Positions 1 through 7,969 of a DNA stretch of 64,000 bases are shown here, in pieces. The translations under genes and the position numbers were made by a program. The stretch lies in NCBI GenBank assembly GCA_040981125.1, contig JANRMQ010000001.1:434001-498000 (forward strand). The letters are read 5' to 3'. A model generated the notes under the pieces. That model searched no databases. It had not been told where the DNA came from and was given only the letters and a program-made list of their open reading frames with translations. The stretch's first letter is position 1. The number at the start of each line of letters is the position of its first letter. This DNA is from DASSBQ01 sp040981125 (GTDB lineage: Bacteria > Nitrospirota > Nitrospiria > Nitrospirales > Nitrospiraceae).

Positions 1-884
1 AGAAGCAGCACGGGCATCGGCGCCAGGAACAGCAGCATCGCGCAGACGACACGACGCTGTGTGCCGAGATAGTCGCCCATGTTCAGCATCAGCAGCGTCA
101 GCAACATAACCAGCGACAAGACGAGCAACGCGAGACTCGAACGAGAGCCGCTCAGAAGAATTCCGCCGATGATCAACGGGCAGAGTACGAACGCCTGGAC
201 GGCGGCATACCGGCGATTCACGAGCCCGTCCCATCCTCGAAAGATCGCGAGACACATGCTGAAGACCAGGACAAAGGTCAAATACACGCCGTAGGCTGTG
301 TGCCCCATCGTGTCCGACCTGACCGCCAACCCGTGGATCGAGAGCGCTTCGCCTAATGTACCCATGGCAAAAAAAGCCAATTTCGCGTCCACATAGGCAT
401 TGGTGTACCGGCCTTCGAGCGCCTGCCACAGTCGGAAATACGAATAAAGCAGCGTCCCGAATGCGATCAGCGGCACCAGATAGCTGACAAGTCTGACGAC
501 CTGGGCAGGCCGGCGCAATGCGAGTAACGCCGTCAGCGGAAGAGGCGCCAAATACAATATCCACTTGGCGAGCAATAACCAGCCGGTTGCCTGCAGAGAA
601 CCGAGACGAATGGAATTCACCGCCAAACTGAACGCCAGACCACCGACGGATAGTCCCAGCAACAGCACTGGGACATTCCACGCTTGCCATTCGGGGATGT
701 ACCATCCGCTTGTCGCGGACGAAAACGTGCCGCGGCTGACCCACCAAACCCAGCCCCATGCCGCGGCCAGGACAGGCACAAAAGGATGGACCACCACGCC
801 GTCGGCAAGCCGGACTTTAAATACGAGAGGAGAGAGGAGAAGCAGCGCCAGTAATGCAAGCCCGATCATATCCGCGCGAGGCAT
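1..884 (-). CDS. Wzy/O-antigen ligase-like membrane protein, C-terminus cut by window edge
   Basis: The minus strand is open from an ATG at 884 to base 1 (294 codons) with no stop, so the 3' end lies outside the window. The product is strongly hydrophobic with many predicted membrane segments (for example LALLALLLLSPLVF at the N-terminus) and a SGSRSSLALLVLSLV segment, which is the pattern of the Wzy_C/O-antigen ligase family (SGSRG-type motif before a transmembrane helix). The likely role is polymerising undecaprenyl-linked repeat units or ligating glycan in the inner membrane. It begins 58 bases after the stop of the preceding glycosyltransferase. No strong ribosome binding site precedes the ATG, so the start is uncertain. 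Confidence 0.75.
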   Translation of the reverse strand, partial: MPRADMIGLALLALLLLSPLVFKVRLADGVVVHPFVPVLAAAWGWVWWVSRGTFSSATSGWYIPEWQAWNVPVLLLGLSVGGLAFSLAVNSIRLGSLQATGWLLLAKWILYLAPLPLTALLALRRPAQVVRLVSYLVPLIAFGTLLYSYFRLWQALEGRYTNAYVDAKLAFFAMGTLGEALSIHGLAVRSDTMGHTAYGVYLTFVLVFSMCLAIFRGWDGLVNRRYAAVQAFVLCPLIIGGILLSGSRSSLALLVLSLVMLLTLLMLNMGDYLGTQRRVVCAMLLFLAPMPVLL

Positions 885-942
885 GCCGGCCGTAGCCGGT
901 TTGGTCCCGGCATGCGGGGCATGATCGCCGCCGGGTGGTTGT

Positions 943-2160
943 TTATTCGTCGCGGAGGACCACGTCATAGATCCGCTCCAAGTCGGCGATATGGCGTTCA
1001 AGCGACCGCGGATTTTTCCAGTAGCGGCGGTAGGCGGCTTCTCCAAGCCGCCGGACAAGATGGTCATCCTGCAACCGGTCCATCACGGATTGAAGATGGC
1101 GATCGTCGCCGCTCCGGAAATGCAGGCCGGTGTCTTCGTGGATCACCAGATCACGAGCGGCGCACGAGTCGGCCACCACGGAAGGGATTCCCAGCGCCGC
1201 CGCCTCCAAGACCACCAATCCTTCGGTCTCATACCACAGCGACGGAAATATCAAGGCCCGTGCGCCGGCTAGCTCCTTCACCACATCATCGTGAGACAAC
1301 CATCCGGTCACCGTCGATCTGGGTGCCAGCCGCCGGATTTCCGGGAGACTCTCGCCCTCGCCGACAAACCGAACGGGCCATGACGTCCGGCCCGCCACTG
1401 AGGCCAGGACATGCGGCCCTTTTTCACGCGACATGCGTCCCACCATGACGTAGGCGTGGTTGCCGGCAGGATCGGCCGGAGCAGACCGCGTCACGTTGAT
1501 CATGTTTTGCACGGAATGGAGACGGATGCCCGAGGGCAGAAACGGCTCCAGGATGCGGCGGCTGAAATCCGACACGACAATGACATGCTTGACGGCGCCG
1601 GGCAGTAAACCCCATCGTCGTTGAACGGTATGGCGGGCGACACGCCAGAGCTTCTGACCATAGCCTCGCCGATCACAACTTTCCAGGACGCAGGAGCGGG
1701 AGAGCGGCTGCAACCGGCAGACCTCATCTCGCGGATGATTATAGAATCCCCCGTTCGGACAGACCGACACATAATCATGGAAGGTGCAGACCATCCTCGC
1801 TTTCATTGAGAGAGAGGCGCGGACTACGCTCGAGGACAGGGCCTTGTCCCATCCGTGCACATGGACGACGGTCCGCCGCACATCCATGCGGCCGAGCAGG
1901 TCCGTCATCATGCGAGCCGCCTTGACGTTCCAAATGCCTTGGACCACGGCTCTGGTTCGTCGCCGATCATTTCCGATGGCCTGCTGATTGGTGCATACGA
2001 CCGCCACCGGACTCGCCGCGATCTCCGGAGCCACCGGCCCCACTCCCGCAAAGAGCGTGACTGAATGGCCCTGCTGCGCTAAGCCGGTCGCGCTCGCCAG
2101 CGCCACGGCGGCATTACCCCCATTCACATGGGCGAAATCACTGACAATGACAATGTTCAC
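943..2160 (-). CDS. GT4-type glycosyltransferase
   Basis: A 405-residue protein of GT-B fold. An N-terminal Rossmann-like strand (NIVIVSDF) is followed by a Gly-rich loop (GGN, residues 14-16). The C-terminal donor domain has GRMSREKG (241-248) and the EX7E pair E311/E319 typical of GT4 retaining transferases. It should add a sugar from a nucleotide donor to a lipid-linked glycan at the cytoplasmic face of the membrane. The start is GTG at 2160, with GACGAGG upstream. The acceptor and the sugar cannot be read from the sequence. A 132-bp gap with nothing recognisable separates it from the upstream glycosyltransferase. Confidence 0.87.
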   Translation of the reverse strand: MNIVIVSDFAHVNGGNAAVALASATGLAQQGHSVTLFAGVGPVAPEIAASPVAVVCTNQQAIGNDRRRTRAVVQGIWNVKAARMMTDLLGRMDVRRTVVHVHGWDKALSSSVVRASLSMKARMVCTFHDYVSVCPNGGFYNHPRDEVCRLQPLSRSCVLESCDRRGYGQKLWRVARHTVQRRWGLLPGAVKHVIVVSDFSRRILEPFLPSGIRLHSVQNMINVTRSAPADPAGNHAYVMVGRMSREKGPHVLASVAGRTSWPVRFVGEGESLPEIRRLAPRSTVTGWLSHDDVVKELAGARALIFPSLWYETEGLVVLEAAALGIPSVVADSCAARDLVIHEDTGLHFRSGDDRHLQSVMDRLQDDHLVRRLGEAAYRRYWKNPRSLERHIADLERIYDVVLRDE

Positions 2161-2292
2161 GCCGGCCTCGTCAGGCTATCCACCGTGACCGGAATTTCGA
2201 TCGTAGAGAGGGAGACATCTTGCCATCCTCAAGGCTCGCCGGTTCGCTTACGCGGCAATCACAAACATCGGCCCGCCGGGTTTCCCGGCCTG

Positions 2293-3453
2293 CTAGACAC
2301 CGAGCGCTGAACAAATGGACTCCACGCGCCGTTCCCAATCGTGCAAGGACGCGTAGCGCCGCAGCTCCGGTTTATTCGGGCGTTCTTCGATGGCCCGCTC
2401 GACGGCCGAGACAAACTGCTCTGTCCCGCGGCAAAGCAGAGCGGGGCTGTTGAGATAGGTCAGTTCTTCCCATTCCACCGCCACAACCGGCAAACCACAG
2501 GCTAAATATTCATAGAGCTTGAGCGGATGGATACTTCGAACCAATTCCGTATGATGGGCGACATCGAACGGAATCAACCCGACATCGGCATGATGCATGT
2601 ACGGCGGCAAGTCGGCGTAGGGACGGCGGCCCAGCACATAGACATTCGACCGAGGCTGTAATCGCTGCTTGGCCAATTCTTCCGGACCGATGAAGACGAA
2701 CGAGACGGCCGGCATCCGGCTCGCGACTTCATTCATCAAACGATAGTCGAACCAAAAGTCCATCGCCCCCACATAGAGGGCGATCGGGCGCGGAATGTCC
2801 GCATATTCCGCCGGGATGGAGCCGGCGCCTTCGCTGAAATGCTCATAGTTCACGCCGTTCGGCAGATAGGCCATACGCCGAGGCGCAAACGCCTTCACGT
2901 ACTCTTCCAGGCTCCTTGCCGCATAGATGACCAGATCAACCTGCCGGGCCAGTCTTGCTTCCAGCTTCAGCACGGCCGGCGTAGACTTCGAGAAGCCGGA
3001 AATATTGTCGGTGATCCGATAGAGGGATGTCCTGGATCCGATCGCATGCAGCCATCCCTGATGGACGACGCTGTCACAGTAGAGCAGATCGACTTGTCCA
3101 AACCCATGGCGGTGAAGGACATCGGTCAGTCGAGGCCGGCTGAAGCGCGACCACTGCGTCGCAACCCATTCACTCTTGAGGAGGGTGCGATTGTTCGGCG
3201 TCACCAGGGCGCCAGGCACATAAGTCCAGAGCCGCCCGCTGCAATCCGTTCGACCACCGGCGGCGTAGGTGTCATAACGAATACGTAAGTCTCCCCGGTG
3301 TGCACCCAATAGATGCCAGGGAGAAATCGGATCGGAGATGAACGCCACATCCCAGCCGGCTTTCGCAAAACCGCGAGCCAAGTGATGACTGCCGACTTGC
3401 AAGGGGGATTGCCAGTAGTTGGAACTGGCCATCAGCAATCGTTTTCGACTCAT
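2293..3453 (-). CDS. Glycosyltransferase (GT4/GT1-like)
   Basis: A 386-residue GT-B protein. The preferred start is ATG at 3453 because AAGAAGG lies about 10 bases upstream; the longer frame from 3498 would add a basic, unlikely N-terminus and run into the methyltransferase gene. The N-terminal domain reads LLMASSNYWQSP. The donor domain has LYVGAMDFWFDYRL, followed by a HPLKLYEYLACGLPVV loop that contacts the nucleotide in this superfamily. It follows the methyltransferase gene with only 14 bases between, so the two are probably translated from one mRNA. The sugar specificity is unknown. Confidence 0.85.
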   Translation of the reverse strand: MSRKRLLMASSNYWQSPLQVGSHHLARGFAKAGWDVAFISDPISPWHLLGAHRGDLRIRYDTYAAGGRTDCSGRLWTYVPGALVTPNNRTLLKSEWVATQWSRFSRPRLTDVLHRHGFGQVDLLYCDSVVHQGWLHAIGSRTSLYRITDNISGFSKSTPAVLKLEARLARQVDLVIYAARSLEEYVKAFAPRRMAYLPNGVNYEHFSEGAGSIPAEYADIPRPIALYVGAMDFWFDYRLMNEVASRMPAVSFVFIGPEELAKQRLQPRSNVYVLGRRPYADLPPYMHHADVGLIPFDVAHHTELVRSIHPLKLYEYLACGLPVVAVEWEELTYLNSPALLCRGTEQFVSAVERAIEERPNKPELRRYASLHDWERRVESICSALGV

Positions 3454-3467
3454 CCGTCGCCGCCTTC

Positions 3468-4259
3468 TTACTTGCGGGCCTTGATGGTAATAAACCACCC
3501 ACCGGCATCGGGGAGCGCCCGGGCCAGCCAGGCGGGAATATTGTGCCGGTCATAGGACGTTAGGATCGACGCGGTGTCACAGCTCGAAAACTGCGCAAAG
3601 AGGGCCTTGATCTCGGCATGGGTGTAGGCTTTCGTGCCGGGACTTTCCATGTGCCGGGCCACGACATCGGAGAGAGTGCGCCAGGGCTTGGCCCGCAACA
3701 GGCCGAATTTCACCCAGAGCTTGAACGCCACCGCCGAATATCGTCCATACAACATGCCGAGAAACAGCCCCGATGGTTTGAGCACGCGCCGGATCTCGCG
3801 AATAATCCGATCCGGATGCGCCGAATGGTGGATGACGCCCCACGAGTACACGACGTCGAAGGTCCCATCGGCAAACGGCAGCTCTTCCGCATCGAGACGT
3901 CGCAGGACTGAATCGTGGCCGTAGAGGGCCAGATGCGCCCTGGTGGTCTCGATGGCCCTGTCGGTCAGATCGACGCCGTAACATACAGCGCCGGCCCTCG
4001 CCCATTGGAGATGATCGGTCCCCGCGCCCACCCCGACTTCCAAAATAGTCTTGCCCCGATGCCTGGTGAACTGGGCCACCGCATGAATGAAGGGTTCAAT
4101 GGTGTAGCGATGATCCTCGATCCGCTGAAACCAGGCGCGGCTCAGCTCCTCCTGCTCGCCCACGATGGATTTGCCCGTGCCGCAGGCCTCGACATCCCAA
4201 TATCCGCGCACCTCCTCATTCTTCATACGCTGTTCCATGGCATGACCGGAATGCAGCAT
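3468..4259 (-). CDS. Class I SAM-dependent methyltransferase
   Basis: A protein of up to 263 residues with the Methyltransf_11-type motif I ILEVGVGAGTDHLQWA, an acidic GVDLTD at the end of strand 2, and FDVVYSWGVIHH as motif post-II/IV. It probably methylates a sugar or a glycan end group, because both neighbours are glycosyltransferases. Internal ATGs at residues 8 and 12 are alternative starts; the residue-12 start gives MKNEEVRGYWD, a common-looking N-terminus. No convincing ribosome binding site settles the choice. The substrate cannot be assigned. Confidence 0.82.
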   Translation of the reverse strand: MLHSGHAMEQRMKNEEVRGYWDVEACGTGKSIVGEQEELSRAWFQRIEDHRYTIEPFIHAVAQFTRHRGKTILEVGVGAGTDHLQWARAGAVCYGVDLTDRAIETTRAHLALYGHDSVLRRLDAEELPFADGTFDVVYSWGVIHHSAHPDRIIREIRRVLKPSGLFLGMLYGRYSAVAFKLWVKFGLLRAKPWRTLSDVVARHMESPGTKAYTHAEIKALFAQFSSCDTASILTSYDRHNIPAWLARALPDAGGWFITIKARK

Positions 4260-4286
4260 GACGCCCGATTTGCCGTGCCTCCGCGG

Positions 4287-5618
4287 TCATTGTGACCAGG
4301 CAGCGGCGGGGTTGCGGCCGGCCGCCGCACAGAGCGTATCCCAAAAGGCCGCACGCACGGTCCTTGCGTCGTGATTGGCCTGCGCGACATGCCGTGCCCG
4401 CCGGCCAAGCTGTTCTCGAAGCGGTTCATCAGTCATGAGTTTTTTCAGAGCAGTCATGAGACCCGCTTGTCCCGGTGAAGCGACCACATAGCCCCATCCC
4501 TCACGGGCCGCATAGTCGGCCGTCGCCACCTCACCGGGAGCATACACGAGTACGGGAGTGCCTGACACCATATAGGCCGGGGCCTTGGTAGGCAGGGATA
4601 ACCGGATATACCGGGCGCTGCGAGCATCGAAGTTGTAGGGCAGCACCAGCAAATCGGCGCCCGCCAACAGAGAAGCGATGGAAGCCGGATCCGGAGGCCC
4701 GTCAAGATGTAGCGCCTCGCCTGGGATCCCGCAGGCTCGCAGGTAAGCAGATTCATGCCGCGGGGCATGAATCCGCAATTGGATGGAAACTCCTGCGGCC
4801 GCCAGATCGGCGATCGCGCGCGCAATGTCCGTGAGACTGTCTCTCTGCCCGTCCGGCACGATAGAGCCCACATAGCGAACAAGAAACGGACTGCCGGCCT
4901 TCCAATCCGTTCTGGAAAAAGGCAGCCACCGCTCTATATCGAGCGCATTTTGAAAGGACAGAAACCTATGGCCGTAGCGACCTTCATACTCGCGGCACAT
5001 CGGCTCACAGATTGCCAGCCTGACCGCGGCTTGATCCAGCACCTGCGTCAACGCGCGCCGCACCATCGGTCCTGCAATCGGCGCCAGCCATCCTCGCCTG
5101 TATAAGACAGCCGGCCAGTCATCCATCATGTGAATCGCCAAGGGAATCTGTAATCGTTGCGTCAGCTGCCGGGTCAAATCAATCTGTTCCAGAGAACCGA
5201 GAAAGCCGTAGAGCAAGGTCGGCCGAAAGTCCTGCACCCACGTCATGAGCCGATCGGTCAAGCGGGCATACTTCGGTACCCCCTCCCCCATTCCCTGCTT
5301 GATGACAGCGAGCCATCGTTTCGCGGGAGAGGGCTCTGGGTTTCCGGCCTGCCCACCACTCCGCCCATCCTGCTCTTTGATCCGTCCGTACCACCGCCGC
5401 GCCAACGAAAACGGCCGGCGCCATCGAATCTCTTCCTCGGTCAGACGATAGAAATTGTGACACACGCTCGCGTCTTCCGGCATGCGATCTTCATGCAGAT
5501 TGGCGATCCGCTCGCTCGGCCACCCGCGAAAAAGATTGGTGAGAGTGATGCCCCCGCCGCTGACGAGATTAAAGTTGTTCGACGTGATGATGAGAATGCG
5601 GGGGAAATCACTGCTCAC
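4287..5618 (-). CDS. Glycosyltransferase (GT-B fold)
   Basis: A 443-residue protein. The N-terminus ILIITSNNFNLVSGGGITLTN has the Gly-rich acceptor-side loop of GT4 enzymes. The C-terminal half holds DLLVLPYNFD and a SLPTKAPAYMVSGTPVLVY segment, which corresponds to the usual P-x-K-x-x-E/A-Y donor-binding region although the classic EX7E pair is degenerate. Its 5' end overlaps the upstream methyltransferase gene by 11 bases, which indicates translational coupling. Likely role: sugar transfer in assembly of the exopolysaccharide repeat unit. Confidence 0.82.
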   Translation of the reverse strand: MSSDFPRILIITSNNFNLVSGGGITLTNLFRGWPSERIANLHEDRMPEDASVCHNFYRLTEEEIRWRRPFSLARRWYGRIKEQDGRSGGQAGNPEPSPAKRWLAVIKQGMGEGVPKYARLTDRLMTWVQDFRPTLLYGFLGSLEQIDLTRQLTQRLQIPLAIHMMDDWPAVLYRRGWLAPIAGPMVRRALTQVLDQAAVRLAICEPMCREYEGRYGHRFLSFQNALDIERWLPFSRTDWKAGSPFLVRYVGSIVPDGQRDSLTDIARAIADLAAAGVSIQLRIHAPRHESAYLRACGIPGEALHLDGPPDPASIASLLAGADLLVLPYNFDARSARYIRLSLPTKAPAYMVSGTPVLVYAPGEVATADYAAREGWGYVVASPGQAGLMTALKKLMTDEPLREQLGRRARHVAQANHDARTVRAAFWDTLCAAAGRNPAAAWSQ

Positions 5619-6471
5619 GCGACCTGCCCTCCTCCGCTTGAAGGAGATACATCCAATCGGCGGCCCATGCCATCGGCAGCCGCTCGGCTGCTTCGCAATT
5701 GAGACGATACAGCCGTTCCCGGAACGGCATCAGATGAAACAGATTGTCCACATAAGGTCCGCAAAGGACGGTCCTGGCTTGGCGGTCCGCGATCCGGAAC
5801 CCGCCTGATGAAAACAGTGATTCCAACCGGGCCAACCCAAAAAATTGAACGTGCTTCGAATCCATGTTGAGAAAGCCGATGGCGGAGTCCCGATCAGATG
5901 AGCGGCCGCCGGATATTCGATCATCCGCGGGACGGCGGACGGCGCGGAGGACCCTTCGAAGCGCCTGATTCATTCCCATTCGATCGAAGAGGCGCTCCAG
6001 CGCCGAGAGCCATTCGAACGCCCCATACCCATTGGGCGTCGTGATGATGAGGCCTCCCTGTTTGCCGACCAGCGCCCTGATCTGCCGGAGAAATGGCAGC
6101 GGTTCATGCATGTGTTCAAGCACTTCGGAGCAAATGACGAGGTCATATGTTGCCCCTTCACGAACCAATTGGTCGATGTCCGCGACTCGGAATGCGAGAT
6201 TCGGCAATTGAAAACGGTGCGTCGCTTCATCGATCGACCGAACATGGCAATCGACGCCGAGCACGTAATGGCCGAGGCGCGCCAGCGGGTAGGTCACGTG
6301 ATCGCCTGTTCCGCACCCGTAATCGAGAATCGATAAGGCTTCCTTTTCGCGCCACTGACAGACGCGGCTTGCCCACCGCTCGACGGCGCGCAACCGTTTG
6401 ACGATGCCGTACGGTGTTTCGCCAAAGTCCGCAACCTCGTCGATAGAACCTGAAAGGAGCTGTGCCGTCAT
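5608..6471 (-). CDS. Class I SAM-dependent methyltransferase
   Basis: A 287-residue protein from the ATG at 6471. That start forms an ATGA overlap with the stop of the upstream glycosyltransferase; a longer frame from 6510 is less likely. Motif I is ILDYGCGTGDHV, the strand-2 acid is GVDCH, and LVICSEVLEHM is the post-motif of the Methyltransf_11/23 family. The C-terminal half (about 200-287) is longer than in minimal methyltransferases. The context suggests O- or N-methylation of a sugar in the polysaccharide. The substrate is not determinable. Confidence 0.84.
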   Translation of the reverse strand: MTAQLLSGSIDEVADFGETPYGIVKRLRAVERWASRVCQWREKEALSILDYGCGTGDHVTYPLARLGHYVLGVDCHVRSIDEATHRFQLPNLAFRVADIDQLVREGATYDLVICSEVLEHMHEPLPFLRQIRALVGKQGGLIITTPNGYGAFEWLSALERLFDRMGMNQALRRVLRAVRRPADDRISGGRSSDRDSAIGFLNMDSKHVQFFGLARLESLFSSGGFRIADRQARTVLCGPYVDNLFHLMPFRERLYRLNCEAAERLPMAWAADWMYLLQAEEGRSREQ

Positions 6472-7730
6472 GCCTGTTGCAATGTATCCAGCGCGTGGGA
6501 CGGCCGGCACAGGTCGGCGTAAAGGGATTCAAACCGGTCCGTTTGCAGATCCATGCCATATTCCGACTCGGCGACGTGGCGGCAGATCGATTTCATGCGC
6601 GTTCGAAGGCCGTCGTCATCGAGGAGCCGACCGATGCCGTGCGCGAGGTCGTCGGGATCTTTGCAGCGGGCAAGATACCCGGTCTCCAGAGGACGCACGG
6701 CATCCGACACTCCTCCGATATCAAAGGCCACGACAGGTGTGCCGCAGGCCAGACTTTCGAGCACGCCGTTCGGTAGATTGTCGGCCAGCGCCGGATGCAC
6801 GAACACATCGGCTGCCGAATACATGACGGCAAGAAGCTGATCGTCCGTAATGGTTTCGACCGCGGTCACCGGAACGGAAACCCTCGCCTCCCATTCACGC
6901 GCGCCATGGCCCACCACCAAAAGCCGGAACGGTTTCTTCGTCCGGTCTCGCAGTCGGCTCAGCGCCTCTACGAGAATTGCTCCGCCCTTGCGATAGGCAT
7001 TTGTGTCGACGGAACTGAACAATACCACCGCGTCGTCCTGAGGCAAACGGAACACCTCTCGCGCGGCGGCGCGACTGATGGGACGGAAGACGTTCAAATC
7101 CACTCCGTTGGGAATGACATGGCGCGGCCAATGGCCGACCAGCGGGCTCTGCGCCGCCAAGCCGGCGATCCATCGCGACGGCACGACCAAGTGGGCATTG
7201 GCCCTCTCGTAGAGCCGCCGCTTGATCCGCCACAGCTGCGCGGTTCTGTCGGTCCGCAGCGCGGGTTCATCGGCCAGCAACGGGCAGGACCCGCAGCCTG
7301 TTTTCCACCGCTCGCAGTCGTACGCATAACAACAGTGGCCCGTGAAGGGCCACATGTCCGACAAACGCCAGACGACCGGTTTCTGCCGGCCGGCAATCCC
7401 TAACACGGAATGGCTGAAATAGCCGCCATGGGTATTGTACAGCTGGAGAATGTCCGCTTCGCGGAACCACGGATGCCGGAGAAGGTTCCATGAGGACGGC
7501 AAGAAAAGATATTGCAGGCTCATGGCCTCGGTGACCCGCTTGGCCGCCCAATCAGCGGCGCGCCAAGGCAAGCTGCGCCAGATCGGTCCCACGTCCGGCA
7601 CCCCGATCACCTGCGTCCCCACCAACATGCGCGAGGTATGGCCGCGCCGCCGCAAGCCCGCGTGAATGCGATAGGCGGCGCGACCGGACCCGCCCAGATT
7701 GTATTCTGTGCTGATGTGAAGAATGTTCAT
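6468..7730 (-). CDS. GT4 glycosyltransferase, WcaC-like
   Basis: A 420-residue protein from ATG 7730 (MNILHISTEYNLGGSGRAAY). The GGSGRAAYR acceptor loop, the NAYRKGG phosphate-binding stretch and the VHPALADNLPNGVLESLACG donor motif match colanic-acid-type GT4 transferases. A Cys-rich segment (CCYAYDCERWKTGCGSC) in the N-terminal half also occurs in that subgroup. Residues upstream of the chosen start (to 7835) look non-coding and overlap the methyltransferase fragment. It is coupled to the downstream methyltransferase by ATGA. The sugar is unknown. Confidence 0.87.
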   Translation of the reverse strand: MNILHISTEYNLGGSGRAAYRIHAGLRRRGHTSRMLVGTQVIGVPDVGPIWRSLPWRAADWAAKRVTEAMSLQYLFLPSSWNLLRHPWFREADILQLYNTHGGYFSHSVLGIAGRQKPVVWRLSDMWPFTGHCCYAYDCERWKTGCGSCPLLADEPALRTDRTAQLWRIKRRLYERANAHLVVPSRWIAGLAAQSPLVGHWPRHVIPNGVDLNVFRPISRAAAREVFRLPQDDAVVLFSSVDTNAYRKGGAILVEALSRLRDRTKKPFRLLVVGHGAREWEARVSVPVTAVETITDDQLLAVMYSAADVFVHPALADNLPNGVLESLACGTPVVAFDIGGVSDAVRPLETGYLARCKDPDDLAHGIGRLLDDDGLRTRMKSICRHVAESEYGMDLQTDRFESLYADLCRPSHALDTLQQA

Positions 7731-7747
7731 CCCTGGGCCGCCACACC

Positions 7748-7969
7748 TTATGCGAAAGAGGTCCTCCCGTTTCCCAGCACTCCGTTCCCCCCCAAACGCA
7801 CCCGCACATCGACCAATCCGGCGCGCTGAAACCATCCCGCGACCGTTTGTTCGGTTTGAGGATAGTCGTAGGCCGGCGAAAGCGCGTCACAGGTGTCCAG
7901 GATTCCCCATTCGATCCGACTTTCTTGCGGCTCATCTATCGTCGGCAGTTTCGCCGGTTTGTTCAACAC
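7748..7969 (-). pseudogene. Methyltransferase C-terminal fragment
   Basis: A 73-codon frame starting with GTG at 7969, inside the last codons of the amidotransferase gene, and ending just before the next glycosyltransferase. The peptide carries SPAYDYPQTEQTVAGWF followed by QRAGLVDVRVRLGG, which is the usual C-terminal end of a group of class I SAM methyltransferases. The SAM-binding part is missing. It is either the remnant of a deleted methyltransferase or a short coupled peptide. I favour a remnant: the fragment keeps family-like sequence but has no domain that could bind SAM. Confidence 0.5.
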
